From contig CAJTYL010000003.1 in NCBI GenBank assembly GCA_910583855.1, forward strand, positions 115,490 to 179,489: a DNA stretch of 64,000 bases. The letters are read 5' to 3'. The position numbers and the translations under genes are program-made. Of the stretch, positions 1 to 10,251 are shown in pieces. This stretch comes from an uncultured Christensenella sp. (GTDB lineage Bacteria > Bacillota > Clostridia > Christensenellales > Borkfalkiaceae). The notes under the pieces were generated by a model. The model searched no databases, was not told the DNA's origin, and worked only from the letters and a program-made list of their open reading frames with translations. Each line of letters opens with the position of its first letter. The first letter of the stretch is position 1.

Positions 1-9
1 GACGTAACT

Positions 10-1164
10 ATGGAAAAAGTAATAATTATAAGGTATTCTGAACTACATTTAAAAGGCAAAAACCGCGGTTATTTTGAACGCGTTTTAATCACTAATATTG
101 AAAAATCTTTAAAAGGGCTTAAGCACGAATTAAAACGCCAAAGCGGAAGATATCTCGTAGAAAATTTTGACGGATTTGATGTAGACGAAATAATTTCGCG
201 CCTTAAAAAGGTATTTGGCATTCATTCGTTTTCGGTAGCGTTGAAAGTGGATTCGGATATGAATGCAATTTATAAGGCGGCGGAAGAGGTTTGTCTTGAC
301 AACGGCAGTTTTAAGGTTGAAACGCACAGGGCGGATAAAGCCTTCCCGTTGAATTCGTTGCAAATAAGCGCCGAAATCGGAGGAAGGCTTTTAAATAAGT
401 TTAAAAACTTATCGGTTGACGTGCATAATCCGCAATTCGTAATAAATATCGACGTACGCGAAAATGGTACCACGCTCGTATTTAACGAGTTTTTTAAGGG
501 TGCCGGCGGTATGCCGGTAGGCAGTTCGGGCAAAGGTTTGCTTCTGATATCAGGCGGAATTGACAGCCCTGTGGCGGGACATATGATAGCAAAGCGCGGT
601 ATGCAGATAAATTGCATTCACTTTCACAGCTATCCGTACACGAATATGCAAGCGCGTGATAAGGTTGTAGAGCTTGCAAAAGTACTTTCGGATTATACTT
701 GCGGGACGAAACTTAATATAGTTTCTGTTACGCATATTCAGGAGGAGATTCATAAAAAGTGCAACGGTGAGTATATGGTAACGCTTTTAAGAAGGTTTAT
801 GATGAGAATTGCCGAAATCGTTGCAAAAAAATGCGGCGCACAGTGTCTTATTACGGGTGAAAGCTTAGGTCAAGTTGCAAGTCAGACAGTGGAGGGCATT
901 ACGTCCTCAAACAGCGTTGTAAAATATCTTCCCGTATTGAGACCGTTATGTGGATTTGATAAGGAAGAAATTATCGAACGCAGCAGATATATGGGCGCTT
1001 ACGATATTTCAATTCAGCCTTACGAAGATTGCTGCACGGTATTTTTGCCTAAACATCCCGTTATAAAGCCATCAATTGAAAGCATTTTAGATGAAGAGAA
1101 AAAACTTGACGTTGAAAAACTTATAGAAGACGCGGTTGCAACATTGGAGGTAGTATCCTTATAA
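10..1164 (+). CDS. thiI: tRNA 4-thiouridine synthetase ThiI, without rhodanese domain
   Basis: Adenylates and thiolates U8 of tRNA, and in many bacteria also supports thiazole synthesis; cytosolic. The 384-residue protein has a ferredoxin-like start and THUMP region (about 1-165), then a PP-loop ATP pyrophosphatase domain with SGGIDS at 181-186. It stops where the C-terminal rhodanese domain of the E. coli enzyme would begin, the usual short Gram-positive form, which takes sulfur directly from a dedicated cysteine desulfurase. That partner is probably just outside the left edge. The gene starts 10 bases into the window, so its ribosome binding site cannot be judged. Its 3' end overlaps the convergent PBP gene by 6 bp. 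Confidence 0.95.
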   Translation: MEKVIIIRYSELHLKGKNRGYFERVLITNIEKSLKGLKHELKRQSGRYLVENFDGFDVDEIISRLKKVFGIHSFSVALKVDSDMNAIYKAAEEVCLDNGSFKVETHRADKAFPLNSLQISAEIGGRLLNKFKNLSVDVHNPQFVINIDVRENGTTLVFNEFFKGAGGMPVGSSGKGLLLISGGIDSPVAGHMIAKRGMQINCIHFHSYPYTNMQARDKVVELAKVLSDYTCGTKLNIVSVTHIQEEIHKKCNGEYMVTLLRRFMMRIAEIVAKKCGAQCLITGESLGQVASQTVEGITSSNSVVKYLPVLRPLCGFDKEEIIERSRYMGAYDISIQPYEDCCTVFLPKHPVIKPSIESILDEEKKLDVEKLIEDAVATLEVVSL

Positions 1165-3381
1165 ATCATACCAGTTATCCTTGGCGATGTCGGGGATTTT
1201 TACCTGCGGTGAAGAGTTATTTTTATTAATACTTATGGGCGGCAAGGAAATTTCCTTGCCGTAAATTTTGTTTTCACCGTCAAAATAATACGGCGTAACG
1301 CTGTAAACGTATGAACCGTCGCTGGGCTCGTCCTTTATGCAGTTTTGCCATTTTCCGTCATAAATTATGTCAGAATTTTTATTTGAGTGGCGTTTTATCA
1401 AATATGCATAGTACTTTGTCTGACATAATTCAATATTTACTTCGCCGTTTTTGACACAAATCGATGGCGCTGTGATAGTCGGACAAGAAAATTTTGTGCT
1501 TTGCTCTTTCGGCTCGTTGCCGCATAAGACTTTGACCTCCAAAATATTCAGTTTGGGGGAGATGCTGTCGGCAAGTCTAATTTTGTTATCGTTATAGTAG
1601 TCTTCTGCGTCAATTTTAACGGTGTTAGTACCGCTTGAAACGTTCAAATTTTGCGGCATTTTATCAGAATAAAGCTTGTTAAGTATTGAGCTTACATAGC
1701 TGCAACAATTTCCGCCGCCTGTAATTTTAAGCCTTTTATTATCCTTATCGCCTAACCAAACGCCGATACAGTGTTCGGAAGTGTAGCTTATTGCATAAGC
1801 GTCGGTATTGCCTTCTTCATTGCCGCAGGTTCCCGTTTTCGTCGCCACGTCGTATTTAAAGCACGCAAGTTTTTTTGCTGTTCCGCTTTTGGATGTTGAA
1901 ATCAGCATTTCGTTCATAAGTGAGCAAGTTCCTTTGGAAAATACGCCGTTCTTAATTTCTTCCGCTCTATATAGCGTTTTCCCGTCTTTGGCAACAATTG
2001 CCTTAATGTATCGGGAAGGAGTGTAAGTTCCGCCGTTTGGAAAAACCGAGTATCTGTCTGCAATTTCTTTAAGACTAAGCCCGTATTTCATACCGCCAAG
2101 TGCTAAGGATAGGTTTTTTTCATCGTTTTCCAGCGAAATATTCATTCGCGTTAGATATTTTTCAGCTTTCTCTATGGTCAAAGCGTTCAACGTTTTTACT
2201 GCTGGGACGTTATAGCTGTATTTTAAACTGTCGCTCACAGTAACGTATCCATGGTATTTTTTATCGTAATTTTCGGGAGAATAACCGCCGAAATCGACCT
2301 TTTCGTCAAGAATTCGCGTAAAAGGACTTATTAACTGTTCCTCAATGGCGGGGGCGTATACGAGCGCGGGTTTGATCGTCGATCCGGGTTGGCGTTTAGC
2401 GTCTCCTACGGTAGATTTAAAAGCGTTTACGCCGCCCTGCAAAGAGGTTACGATGATGGCATTGTCCGTATCGAATTGCATTTCTTCTATAGAATTTTGC
2501 AAGTCGGGTTTTAGATAAGTTTTTATTTTGCAGCCTTCTGTAAGGTTGTATACGTTCAGATCAAGCGTTTCAAGCTCGTCGAAAACTGCGTGAATATATG
2601 AAGAGCTTTTCCCGGAATTTAGTGTCTGAACGGCGTTTAAGGGCATTTTTACTGCAGTTTCGTACTCGTTTTGACTTATGAAACCGCAATCAAACATTGA
2701 TTTTAATACCGTATTTCGCTTATTCAAACTCTTTTCGGGGTTTTTAAAAGGTGAAAAATTGTTAGGCGACGTTAAAAGTCCGACTAAAGTTGCGCTTTCG
2801 GTTAGCGATAAGTCTTCGGCTTTTTTGTCAAAATAAAATTCCGCCGCGCTCTGTAATCCATAACAATTATGCCCGAAATATATCGTGTTTAGGTACATTT
2901 CAAGTATTTCTTCCTTGGAATAAACCCTTTCAAGCTGTTTCGTAAGGCGGATTTCGTTCAGTTTTCTTTTTATCGTCTTGTCGTTGGATAAATGAGTATT
3001 TTTTATAAGCTGTTGACTTATCGTTGACGCGCCTTCTTTGAACGAGCGGGATACGACGTTTTTATAAAACGCCTTAATCATCCGTTTGTAATTCAAGCCG
3101 TTGTGACTGAAAAAGGTTCTGTCTTCGCTTGCGATAAATGCGTTTACCGTGTTTTTCGACAGGTTTTCTATCTCAACGCTTTTATGCTTGTTTGCCGTGG
3201 ACGCGCTTATCACTTCGTTGCCTTCGTCGTCGCAAATTATTATGCTTTGGTTGGGGCGAATAAGCTTGCTCTCGTCCAATTTAGCGTCTTTGGTGATAAT
3301 CAGATAGGTTAAAAACAGAGATAGGACTACGACTGCCATACTCAGTAACATAATAAGCAATATTTTTAAAAACTTAGTCAT
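1159..3381 (-). CDS. Class A penicillin-binding protein (bifunctional transglycosylase/transpeptidase)
   Basis: Polymerises and crosslinks peptidoglycan outside the membrane. The 740-residue protein has an N-terminal membrane anchor (about 5-28). The GT51 transglycosylase domain has catalytic Glu86 in ASEDRTFF and GASTISQQ near 117-124. The transpeptidase domain shows all three motifs: STIK (Ser334), SYN (388-390) and KTGT (514-517). The last 120 residues look like a fibronectin-type or linker tail. The start has no Shine-Dalgarno. A TTGCAA and an AATACT 18 bp apart place transcription start almost on the ATG, so the mRNA may be leaderless. Transcribed divergently from miaB, 81 bp away. Confidence 0.94.
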   Translation of the reverse strand: MTKFLKILLIMLLSMAVVVLSLFLTYLIITKDAKLDESKLIRPNQSIIICDDEGNEVISASTANKHKSVEIENLSKNTVNAFIASEDRTFFSHNGLNYKRMIKAFYKNVVSRSFKEGASTISQQLIKNTHLSNDKTIKRKLNEIRLTKQLERVYSKEEILEMYLNTIYFGHNCYGLQSAAEFYFDKKAEDLSLTESATLVGLLTSPNNFSPFKNPEKSLNKRNTVLKSMFDCGFISQNEYETAVKMPLNAVQTLNSGKSSSYIHAVFDELETLDLNVYNLTEGCKIKTYLKPDLQNSIEEMQFDTDNAIIVTSLQGGVNAFKSTVGDAKRQPGSTIKPALVYAPAIEEQLISPFTRILDEKVDFGGYSPENYDKKYHGYVTVSDSLKYSYNVPAVKTLNALTIEKAEKYLTRMNISLENDEKNLSLALGGMKYGLSLKEIADRYSVFPNGGTYTPSRYIKAIVAKDGKTLYRAEEIKNGVFSKGTCSLMNEMLISTSKSGTAKKLACFKYDVATKTGTCGNEEGNTDAYAISYTSEHCIGVWLGDKDNKRLKITGGGNCCSYVSSILNKLYSDKMPQNLNVSSGTNTVKIDAEDYYNDNKIRLADSISPKLNILEVKVLCGNEPKEQSTKFSCPTITAPSICVKNGEVNIELCQTKYYAYLIKRHSNKNSDIIYDGKWQNCIKDEPSDGSYVYSVTPYYFDGENKIYGKEISLPPISINKNNSSPQVKIPDIAKDNWYDL

Positions 3382-3424
3382 TGCAATTAGTATTGATAAA
3401 ATTAATAAATTGTTGCAAATTTTA

Positions 3425-3453
3425 TTGAAAAATTTCCTATAAAATTATATAAT
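3425..3453 (+). promoter_or_regulatory. Sigma-A type promoter of miaB, apparently giving a leaderless mRNA
   Basis: TTGAAA at 3425-3430 and TATAAT at 3448-3453 with a 17-bp spacer. The -10 ends only 9 bp before the miaB ATG at 3463, so transcription should start within about 3 nt of the start codon. There is no purine-rich Shine-Dalgarno between them. Confidence 0.75.
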
Positions 3454-3462
3454 TGTATATGT

Positions 3463-4776
3463 ATGGCTAAGTTTTATCACATAACAACGTACGGCTGCCA
3501 GATGAACGTACACGAATCAGAGAAGATAGCCGGTATTTTATCCGAATTAGGCTATGAAAGCAGTGAAAATATCGAAGACGCGGACGTAGCGGTTTTCAAT
3601 ACCTGTTGCATAAGGGAAAACGCGGAAAATCACGCTTTCGGCAATATCGGAATGCTGAAGAAGCTAAAAAGAAACAAAAAAGAAATGATTATTGCCGTTG
3701 GGGGGTGCCTTACCCAGCAATTAGGTAAGGCAGGCGTGTTGCACGAAAAGTTTCCGTACGTGGATATAATTTTCGGAACGCACAACCTTAATAAGCTGAA
3801 ATATTTGATTTTGAAAAAACAAAAGCAGAAGAAAGCTGTAATTGAGGTTGAAGAAAGCGAAGGAGCTATTTCCGAGGATGAAAAGCCGTTAAGAACGAGC
3901 TATCCTAATGCCTGGATAAATATAACGTACGGATGTAATAACTTTTGCAGTTATTGTATAGTTCCCTATGTACGCGGCAGAGAAAGAAGCCGCCGTTCTG
4001 AAAACATAATTAAAGAAGCGGAAGAGCTTATATCCTTAGGATATAAAGAAATCACTTTATTAGGACAGAACGTCAATTCATACGCTAACAATACCGACGA
4101 CATTTCCTTCCCCGAGCTTTTACGTCGCATTGCTGCGATAGACGGCAAGTTCAGGCTTCGCTTTATGACAAGTCACCCTAAGGACTTTTCAGAAGAGTTA
4201 GCAAAAGTTATCGCCGAAAGTCCTAAAATCTGTAACGTTGTTCATTTACCAGTGCAAAGCGGCTCTAACGCCGTATTAAAGGCAATGAACAGGAAATATA
4301 CGGTAGAGGATTATCTGAAAAAAGTTGACGTATTAAGGCAATACGTTCCGGACTGTACGCTTACAACCGACCTTATCGTGGGATTCCCGAACGAGAGCGA
4401 TTCGGACTTCGAGGACACAATGCGCCTTGTAGAGAAGGTAGGATATTCTTCAGCGTTTACGTACGTGTATTCCAAGCGTGAGGGCACCGTCGCCGCAAAA
4501 ATGGATGGGCAAATCCCCGAAGAGGTTTCCAAAGCGCGTATAATGCGGCTTATAGAACTTGTAAACGCGCAGACGCGTTCACAGTCGGCGCTGTACGTCG
4601 GTAAAACCGTAGAAATTCTTTGTGAGGACTTCGATAAAAAGAAAGGTCTATATCAGGGTAGAGACGAATACGGCAGAATGGCTTATTTTGCATCCAATAA
4701 GAACGATATCGGTGAATTCATTACGTTAAAAATAAAAGAAGCAAACGGAATTGCACTATACGGCGATAAAGTTTAA
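3463..4776 (+). CDS. miaB: tRNA-2-methylthio-N6-dimethylallyladenosine synthase MiaB
   Basis: Radical-SAM methylthiotransferase that adds the 2-methylthio group to i6A37 of tRNA. In order: the UPF0004 domain with YGCQ (C12), NTCC and GGCL cysteines for the auxiliary 4Fe-4S cluster; the radical-SAM CNNFCSYC triad near 155-162 followed by VPYVRGRERSR; and a C-terminal TRAM domain. At 437 residues it has the family length. It heads an operon with mutS (23 bp downstream), mutL and miaA. MiaA makes the i6A substrate of MiaB, so the pathway is split around the mismatch-repair pair, a common clostridial arrangement. Confidence 0.96.
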   Translation: MAKFYHITTYGCQMNVHESEKIAGILSELGYESSENIEDADVAVFNTCCIRENAENHAFGNIGMLKKLKRNKKEMIIAVGGCLTQQLGKAGVLHEKFPYVDIIFGTHNLNKLKYLILKKQKQKKAVIEVEESEGAISEDEKPLRTSYPNAWINITYGCNNFCSYCIVPYVRGRERSRRSENIIKEAEELISLGYKEITLLGQNVNSYANNTDDISFPELLRRIAAIDGKFRLRFMTSHPKDFSEELAKVIAESPKICNVVHLPVQSGSNAVLKAMNRKYTVEDYLKKVDVLRQYVPDCTLTTDLIVGFPNESDSDFEDTMRLVEKVGYSSAFTYVYSKREGTVAAKMDGQIPEEVSKARIMRLIELVNAQTRSQSALYVGKTVEILCEDFDKKKGLYQGRDEYGRMAYFASNKNDIGEFITLKIKEANGIALYGDKV

Positions 4777-4799
4777 AGTTAATTTACAAAGGATTATTT

Positions 4800-7364
4800 A
4801 TGGCACTTTCAAAGATGATGCAGCACTACTTTACCGTTAAGGAAAAGTATCCTGACTGCCTTATATTTTACAGACTTGGCGACTTTTACGAGATGTTTTT
4901 CGACGATGCGGTAAAGGCTTCGGAGCTTCTTGATTTGACGCTTACAGGCAGGGATTGCGGACTTGAAAAGCGGGCGCCCATGTGCGGCGTACCTTATCAC
5001 GCCGTTGACGCGTATATAACCAAGCTCGTGCAGTGCGGGGAAAGGGTCGCCATATGCGAACAGCTTGAGGACGCTTCAAAAGCCAAAGGAATGGTTGCGC
5101 GCGACGTTGTTCGCGTAGTTACAGCGGGGACTCTTTCAAGCGAAAGTTTAAACGAGAAGACGAACAATTTCATATGCTGTGCGTGTAAAGAAGGCAATAC
5201 CGCTGCAATCGCTTGGGCTGACGTTACAACGGGCGAGCTTTCGGCAACCGAGTTCTACGGTTCGGATTGCATAAAAAAATGCATAGCGCAAATGACCGTT
5301 TTAGATGTTAAGGAAGTAATATCCAACGATGAAATGTTGTTTGCCGTCAAAGATTTGCCGGAGATATCGCGAGGCATAATCCCTAAATTTTCAAGCTATC
5401 CCGCATGGGCGTTTGGGCATGTGACGGCGGAAAGGACGCTTTTAGAGCAATTTCATACGCAAACGCTTTCGATATATTCGATTTCTGACAAGAAGACAGC
5501 GGTATCCGCCGCAGGCGCACTCATCGAGTATTTAAAAGACACTCAAAAGCACGCACTTAAAAATATAACGGGCGTGTCGTACGTTTTGAGTGAAAAGTAT
5601 ATGCAGCTTGATCCGACAGCGCTAAGAAATCTTGAAATTATTAAAACGCTGAACGAAGGTAGCAAATTCGGTTCTCTTCTATGGATTTTGGACAAGACCA
5701 AAACCCCTATGGGCGCAAGATTTTTAAATAACAGCATACTGTATCCGTTCTTCCAAAAAGAAGAAATAGACTATCGTCTCGACGGCGTTCAGGAGCTGTT
5801 TGACGCTTCCGTTGCAAGACTCGGAATCATTGATTTATTGAAAGAGATTAAAGATATAGAAAGGATTTCCGGCAAAATTGCGAACGGAACGGTCACGCCC
5901 AGAGACTGTCTTGCCCTTGCAAGCTCTCTTTCGGTGGTTCCGAACGTTAAGTTCAGCTTGTCCGGGTTCAATTCTAAAATTTTGAATAACGTTGCGGACG
6001 GGCTTATTGATCTTTCAGCAGTTACGACGCTTCTTGAAAACGCTATTGACGATACACCGCCTACAAGCTTGAGAGAAGTCAAATACATAAAGAAAGGATA
6101 TAACGCGCGTCTTGACGAACTGAGAAATATCGTTGAAAACGGTTCAAGCTTAGTCGGACAGATGGAATTAAGGGAGCGCGAAGCCACTGGCATAAAGAAT
6201 TTAAGAATTAACTATAACCGTGTTTTCGGGTATTATATCGAAGTAACGAAGTCAATGATAGACAAAGTGCCATTGAACTACCAGCGCAGACAGACGCTTG
6301 CAAATGCGGAGAGATTTACTACCGACGAGCTTAAAACGCTTGAAGAAAAAATTCTCACGTGCGGAGAATTGGTTTCGAAACTTGAAATCGAATTATACGA
6401 GCAGATAAAATCCGTTCTTTTAGAATATATAGAAAAGATTAAGAAAATTTCCGCAGCGATAGCGCTTTTGGATTTGCTTGTTTCGTTTGCGGAAGTTGCA
6501 AAGACAAACAGATACGTTCGTCCGAATATGGTCGAAAGCAGTCAACCGCTTATTATAAAAGACGGAAGACATCCCGTCGTTGAGATTATTTCAAAGGATA
6601 AATTTATCCCGAACGATACGCTTTTAGACAGTGGTGAAAACAGAACGATGATTATAACGGGTCCGAATATGGCGGGTAAAAGCACTTATATGCGCCAGAC
6701 TGCGATTATAACTATTATGGCGCATTTGGGGAGCTTCGTACCTGCAAAGTCGGCTCAAATTCCGCTTACCGACAGGGTATTTACCCGCGTTGGGGCAAGC
6801 GACAACTTAATTTCCGACCAAAGCACGTTTATGGTAGAGATGATTGAAGTTGCCTCTATTATACAAAACGCAACTAAAAACAGTCTTTTAATACTTGACG
6901 AGGTCGGAAGAGGCACGTCCACGTACGACGGACTAAGCATAGCTTGGTCGGTAATTGAATATCTTACCGAAAATGTCGGTGCACGTACGATGTTCGCAAC
7001 TCACTATCACGAGCTTACTGAACTTGAAAATACTATAGTCGGTATCAAAAATTACAAAATAGCCGTAAGAGAAATAAACGGAAGTATCGTTTTCTTGCGT
7101 AAAATTATGCGCGGCGGCGCAAACCGTAGCTTCGGAATAGAAGTTGCGTCGCTTGCCGGCGTGCCAGCAAAGGTAACGGAAAGGGCTAAGCAGATTTTAA
7201 AAATCGTAGAAAGCGGCGACAGAACGCGGATCGAAGAGGTTGAAGAATCTGCTGTCGAGCCTTCCGAAGTGGAAAACATTTTAAAAGACGTAGACTTGAA
7301 CAATCTTTCGCCTATGCAAGCATTTATGCTTGTAAGCGACCTTGTCGAAAAGGTGAAGAAATGA
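4800..7364 (+). CDS. mutS: DNA mismatch repair protein MutS
   Basis: Recognises mismatches and short loops, then recruits MutL in an ATP-dependent way. The 854-residue protein has the N-terminal mismatch-wedge motif (GDFYEMF, the Phe-x-Glu pair), connector, lever and clamp regions, and an ABC-type ATPase domain with Walker A GPNMAGKST near residue 620, LILDEVGRGTST (Walker B) and the ATHYHEL segment. AAAGGA sits 6 nt before the ATG. The stop overlaps the mutL start by 4 bp, implying translational coupling. Confidence 0.97.
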   Translation: MALSKMMQHYFTVKEKYPDCLIFYRLGDFYEMFFDDAVKASELLDLTLTGRDCGLEKRAPMCGVPYHAVDAYITKLVQCGERVAICEQLEDASKAKGMVARDVVRVVTAGTLSSESLNEKTNNFICCACKEGNTAAIAWADVTTGELSATEFYGSDCIKKCIAQMTVLDVKEVISNDEMLFAVKDLPEISRGIIPKFSSYPAWAFGHVTAERTLLEQFHTQTLSIYSISDKKTAVSAAGALIEYLKDTQKHALKNITGVSYVLSEKYMQLDPTALRNLEIIKTLNEGSKFGSLLWILDKTKTPMGARFLNNSILYPFFQKEEIDYRLDGVQELFDASVARLGIIDLLKEIKDIERISGKIANGTVTPRDCLALASSLSVVPNVKFSLSGFNSKILNNVADGLIDLSAVTTLLENAIDDTPPTSLREVKYIKKGYNARLDELRNIVENGSSLVGQMELREREATGIKNLRINYNRVFGYYIEVTKSMIDKVPLNYQRRQTLANAERFTTDELKTLEEKILTCGELVSKLEIELYEQIKSVLLEYIEKIKKISAAIALLDLLVSFAEVAKTNRYVRPNMVESSQPLIIKDGRHPVVEIISKDKFIPNDTLLDSGENRTMIITGPNMAGKSTYMRQTAIITIMAHLGSFVPAKSAQIPLTDRVFTRVGASDNLISDQSTFMVEMIEVASIIQNATKNSLLILDEVGRGTSTYDGLSIAWSVIEYLTENVGARTMFATHYHELTELENTIVGIKNYKIAVREINGSIVFLRKIMRGGANRSFGIEVASLAGVPAKVTERAKQILKIVESGDRTRIEEVEESAVEPSEVENILKDVDLNNLSPMQAFMLVSDLVEKVKK

Positions 7365-9340
7365 GTAAGATAAATATTTTAGACCAAAGCGTTTATAACC
7401 GTATTGCAGCGGGAGAGGTCGTGGACAGACCATATTCCGCAGTGAAAGAGCTTGTCGAAAACAGTTTAGATGCAGGCGCAACGGATATTGAAATCTATAT
7501 TGAAAACGGCGGAAAGCAGTTAATTAAAGTCGTCGATAACGGTTCGGGAATTGCCCGTGACGATTTAAAGTCGGCTTTTCTTCCTCATGCAACGAGTAAA
7601 ATAGCTAACGTGGAGGACCTGGATAATATTCTTACGTTGGGGTTCAGGGGTGAAGCGCTTGCAAGCATTTCCTCGGTTGCAAAAGTCGAGATAATTTCGG
7701 TTACGGACGGCAACCCTGCGTATAAAATCGCCTGCAACGGGGGGCAAATCGGTGAAATTCTGCCTGCATCTTTGGGAAAAGGCTCGGTCATTACAGTTAA
7801 TAATCTCTTTTTCAATACGCCTGTAAGGGCAAAATTTTTAAAAGACGAAAAAAAAGAAGAGGCGGATGTTACCAATTTTATCACGCGCTATATTCTCAGT
7901 AAGCCTTCGGTTTCTTTTAAATATTACGTTGACGGAAAACTCACGTTAAATTCATTCGGCGGCGGACTTGACGAGGCGGTTGCGCAGGTCTACGGCGCTA
8001 AAGTTTTGTCTCAGTGTTTTAAAATCGAAGCAGAAAAGAACGGAGTTAGAATTTACGGATTTATAGGCAACCAAAATTTTTTTAAACCGAACAGAACCTA
8101 TCAAAGCACATTTTTAAACGGAAGATATATCGTTAACAATACTATTGCAATGGCAATTAATCAAGCTTACTCAAGCTATATGATGAAGCGTCAGTTCCCG
8201 TTTTATGTTTTAAACGTTGACGTTCCGTCGGATATAGTTGACGTTAACGTACACCCCAGCAAGGCTGACGTGCGTTTTATCGATAATAAATTTATTTTCA
8301 AGACTGTTTATTCTGTCGTTTCTTCCGTGCTCGACGGAACTGCGCGGGCGGCGGACTTCGTATTGAACGAGACGCGGTTGCCTGAAATCAAGTCTGAAAC
8401 GGATGGCAATGGAAACGAAAATAAGATTTACTGTCAACAAGCTGAAAGTAGTGAAGATTTAGCTAAGATTTTACAGAAATACGATAAATCAAGCTCAGTT
8501 GAAGATGATATAAAGGCTGCGGGAATTGAAATTGCCGCAACGTCACACATTGAGCAAAGCAAATTAAATCAAGAGCCGCAAAACGTTAGTTATTTTGACC
8601 CGTTGAAGGATATTTCGCTTTCTGAGCTTATCCCTAAACAACAAAGCAATACTATGTGCGTTACCGACGACACTATGCCGCCTAGCTTAAACGGAAATAT
8701 TGCCGCTTACGAGGTTGAAAGCCGGTTATTTAATAAGAAAAAGGAAGAACAGCAAAAGATTGATTACGTTTCCTGCAAGTATAAAGGCAATCTTTTCAAT
8801 ACTTATTTAATATATGAAGTGACTGACACCGTCTACATTATTGACCAACACGCGGCACACGAAAGATTGATATACGACAGATTGAGGGAAAAGCTAGCTA
8901 AAAGAGACATTGCAAGGCAAGCGTTGCTCGTACCGTATATATTTACGGCTAATCCCGCCGAAGCTCGTTTTTTAGAAGAAAAACAGCCGCTTTTAAGGAC
9001 TATGGGTTTCGGGATTGCGCCGTTCGGGTTTGAATCCTTCAGAATTGACGAGGTTCCAGTTGATTTGCAAGATATCAATATAAAAGAATTTTTTGACGAT
9101 ATTCTTGCCGAAGTCGACGGGCTGAAAGAAATAAAGATAGAGGACGTTTTAAAGGATAAAATCGCTATGACGGCGTGTAAACACGCGATAAAGGGCGGAA
9201 TGCAGCTTACCGAAGGCGAAATTGACGCGCTTTTTAAACTTCTTGACGGCAATATGGGTTTAAAATGTCCGCACGGCAGACCTGTTTGCGTAACGCTTAA
9301 GAAAAAAGATATCGAGAAAATGTTTAAAAGGATAGTTTAA
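7361..9340 (+). CDS. mutL: DNA mismatch repair protein MutL (endonuclease type)
   Basis: GHKL ATPase that links MutS to strand incision. The N-terminal ATPase has ELVENSLDAGA, DNGSGI and GFRGEAL. A long polar linker (about 330-455) is followed by the dimerisation/endonuclease domain with DQHAAHE beginning at residue 495 and CPHGRP near the end. These mark a nicking MutL, expected in bacteria lacking MutH. The metal-binding motif DQHA-x2-E-x4-E ends here in Asp instead of Glu. Starts inside the mutS stop and shares one base with the miaA start. Confidence 0.96.
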   Translation: MSKINILDQSVYNRIAAGEVVDRPYSAVKELVENSLDAGATDIEIYIENGGKQLIKVVDNGSGIARDDLKSAFLPHATSKIANVEDLDNILTLGFRGEALASISSVAKVEIISVTDGNPAYKIACNGGQIGEILPASLGKGSVITVNNLFFNTPVRAKFLKDEKKEEADVTNFITRYILSKPSVSFKYYVDGKLTLNSFGGGLDEAVAQVYGAKVLSQCFKIEAEKNGVRIYGFIGNQNFFKPNRTYQSTFLNGRYIVNNTIAMAINQAYSSYMMKRQFPFYVLNVDVPSDIVDVNVHPSKADVRFIDNKFIFKTVYSVVSSVLDGTARAADFVLNETRLPEIKSETDGNGNENKIYCQQAESSEDLAKILQKYDKSSSVEDDIKAAGIEIAATSHIEQSKLNQEPQNVSYFDPLKDISLSELIPKQQSNTMCVTDDTMPPSLNGNIAAYEVESRLFNKKKEEQQKIDYVSCKYKGNLFNTYLIYEVTDTVYIIDQHAAHERLIYDRLREKLAKRDIARQALLVPYIFTANPAEARFLEEKQPLLRTMGFGIAPFGFESFRIDEVPVDLQDINIKEFFDDILAEVDGLKEIKIEDVLKDKIAMTACKHAIKGGMQLTEGEIDALFKLLDGNMGLKCPHGRPVCVTLKKKDIEKMFKRIV

Positions 9341-10251
9341 TGTCGCAAAAAGTTCTCGTTATCTGCGGTCCTACGGCTTCGGGTAAAACCCGACTTGCGG
9401 TAGACTGTGCGTTAAAATTTAATACTGAAATAATTTCAGCAGATTCCCAGCTTATTTATAAAGGACTTACAATCGGAACGGCGAAGCCCTCCGAAGAGGA
9501 GATGCGCGGCGTTAAGCACCATATGATAGACGTCGTTGAGCCGACGGAGTCCTTTAGCGTATCCGATTACAGCAAAATGGCTTTGCCAGTGCTCGAAAGT
9601 TTACATTTACAGGGCAAAATGCCGATAATTTGCGGCGGTACGGGATTTTATATAAATTCTTTGCTATTTGATTTCGGTTACGGGAATGCTGCTGCCGACG
9701 AAAGTATTAGAGAAAAATATGCGGAATTTTTAAAAAAGAATGGAAAAGACATGCTTTTCAAAAGATTGAAGGAAGTTGACCCCGAAACTGCGGAAAAACT
9801 TCATCCCAACGACACTAAACGCGTTATTCGGGCTTTGGAGATATACGAGGTAAGCGGAAATAAAAAATCCGCCCAGACGGATGAACTTACTCCTAAATAT
9901 GAATTTCTTGCAGTTGCAATAAATTATCCGAGAGAAGAACTTTATAATAGAATTGATAACCGCGTTGATGAAATGTTTAACGCAGGACTTGTTGAAGAAG
10001 TACAAAGGCTTTTAAAATACGGAGTTGACATTAATTGTCAAAGTATGCAAGCGATTGGGTACAAAGAAGTTGTTTCCGGGCTCAATAATAGTGATTTGCA
10101 AAGTACTATGTCAGACATAATTAAAAAAAATACGCGCCATTATGCAAAAAGACAGATTACTTTTTTCAAAAAAATGCCCAATTTGATGTGGCTTGACCCT
10201 AAAGACGCCACGGCTGAAAAGGTAGCGGAGATTTTAAATGAACTTAATTGA
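9340..10251 (+). CDS. miaA: tRNA dimethylallyltransferase MiaA
   Basis: Transfers dimethylallyl from DMAPP to A37 of tRNAs reading UNN codons, making the MiaB substrate. The 303-residue protein has the P-loop GPTASGKT (8-15), the SADSQ motif, CGGTGFY and the C-terminal YAKRQ motif. ATG at 9340 overlaps the mutL stop. Near the C-terminus the codons for LQSTMSDII (nt about 10096-10122) carry one copy of the dispersed repeat described in the findings. The usual family sequence there is a variable helix just before the conserved TRxYAKRQ segment, so function is probably kept. No hfq follows, unlike many genomes. Confidence 0.96.
   Translation: MSQKVLVICGPTASGKTRLAVDCALKFNTEIISADSQLIYKGLTIGTAKPSEEEMRGVKHHMIDVVEPTESFSVSDYSKMALPVLESLHLQGKMPIICGGTGFYINSLLFDFGYGNAAADESIREKYAEFLKKNGKDMLFKRLKEVDPETAEKLHPNDTKRVIRALEIYEVSGNKKSAQTDELTPKYEFLAVAINYPREELYNRIDNRVDEMFNAGLVEEVQRLLKYGVDINCQSMQAIGYKEVVSGLNNSDLQSTMSDIIKKNTRHYAKRQITFFKKMPNLMWLDPKDATAEKVAEILNELN
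10102..10122 (+). repeat. Dispersed near-palindromic repeat, copy A (inside miaA)
   Basis: Exact match to the motif AGTACTATGTCAGACATAAT plus T. The inner 13 bases are a perfect palindrome around a central A (TATGTC / GACATA). It is read as S-T-M-S-D-I in the miaA frame. Other copies lie at 18626, 26690, 42454 and 54235. Confidence 0.75.
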
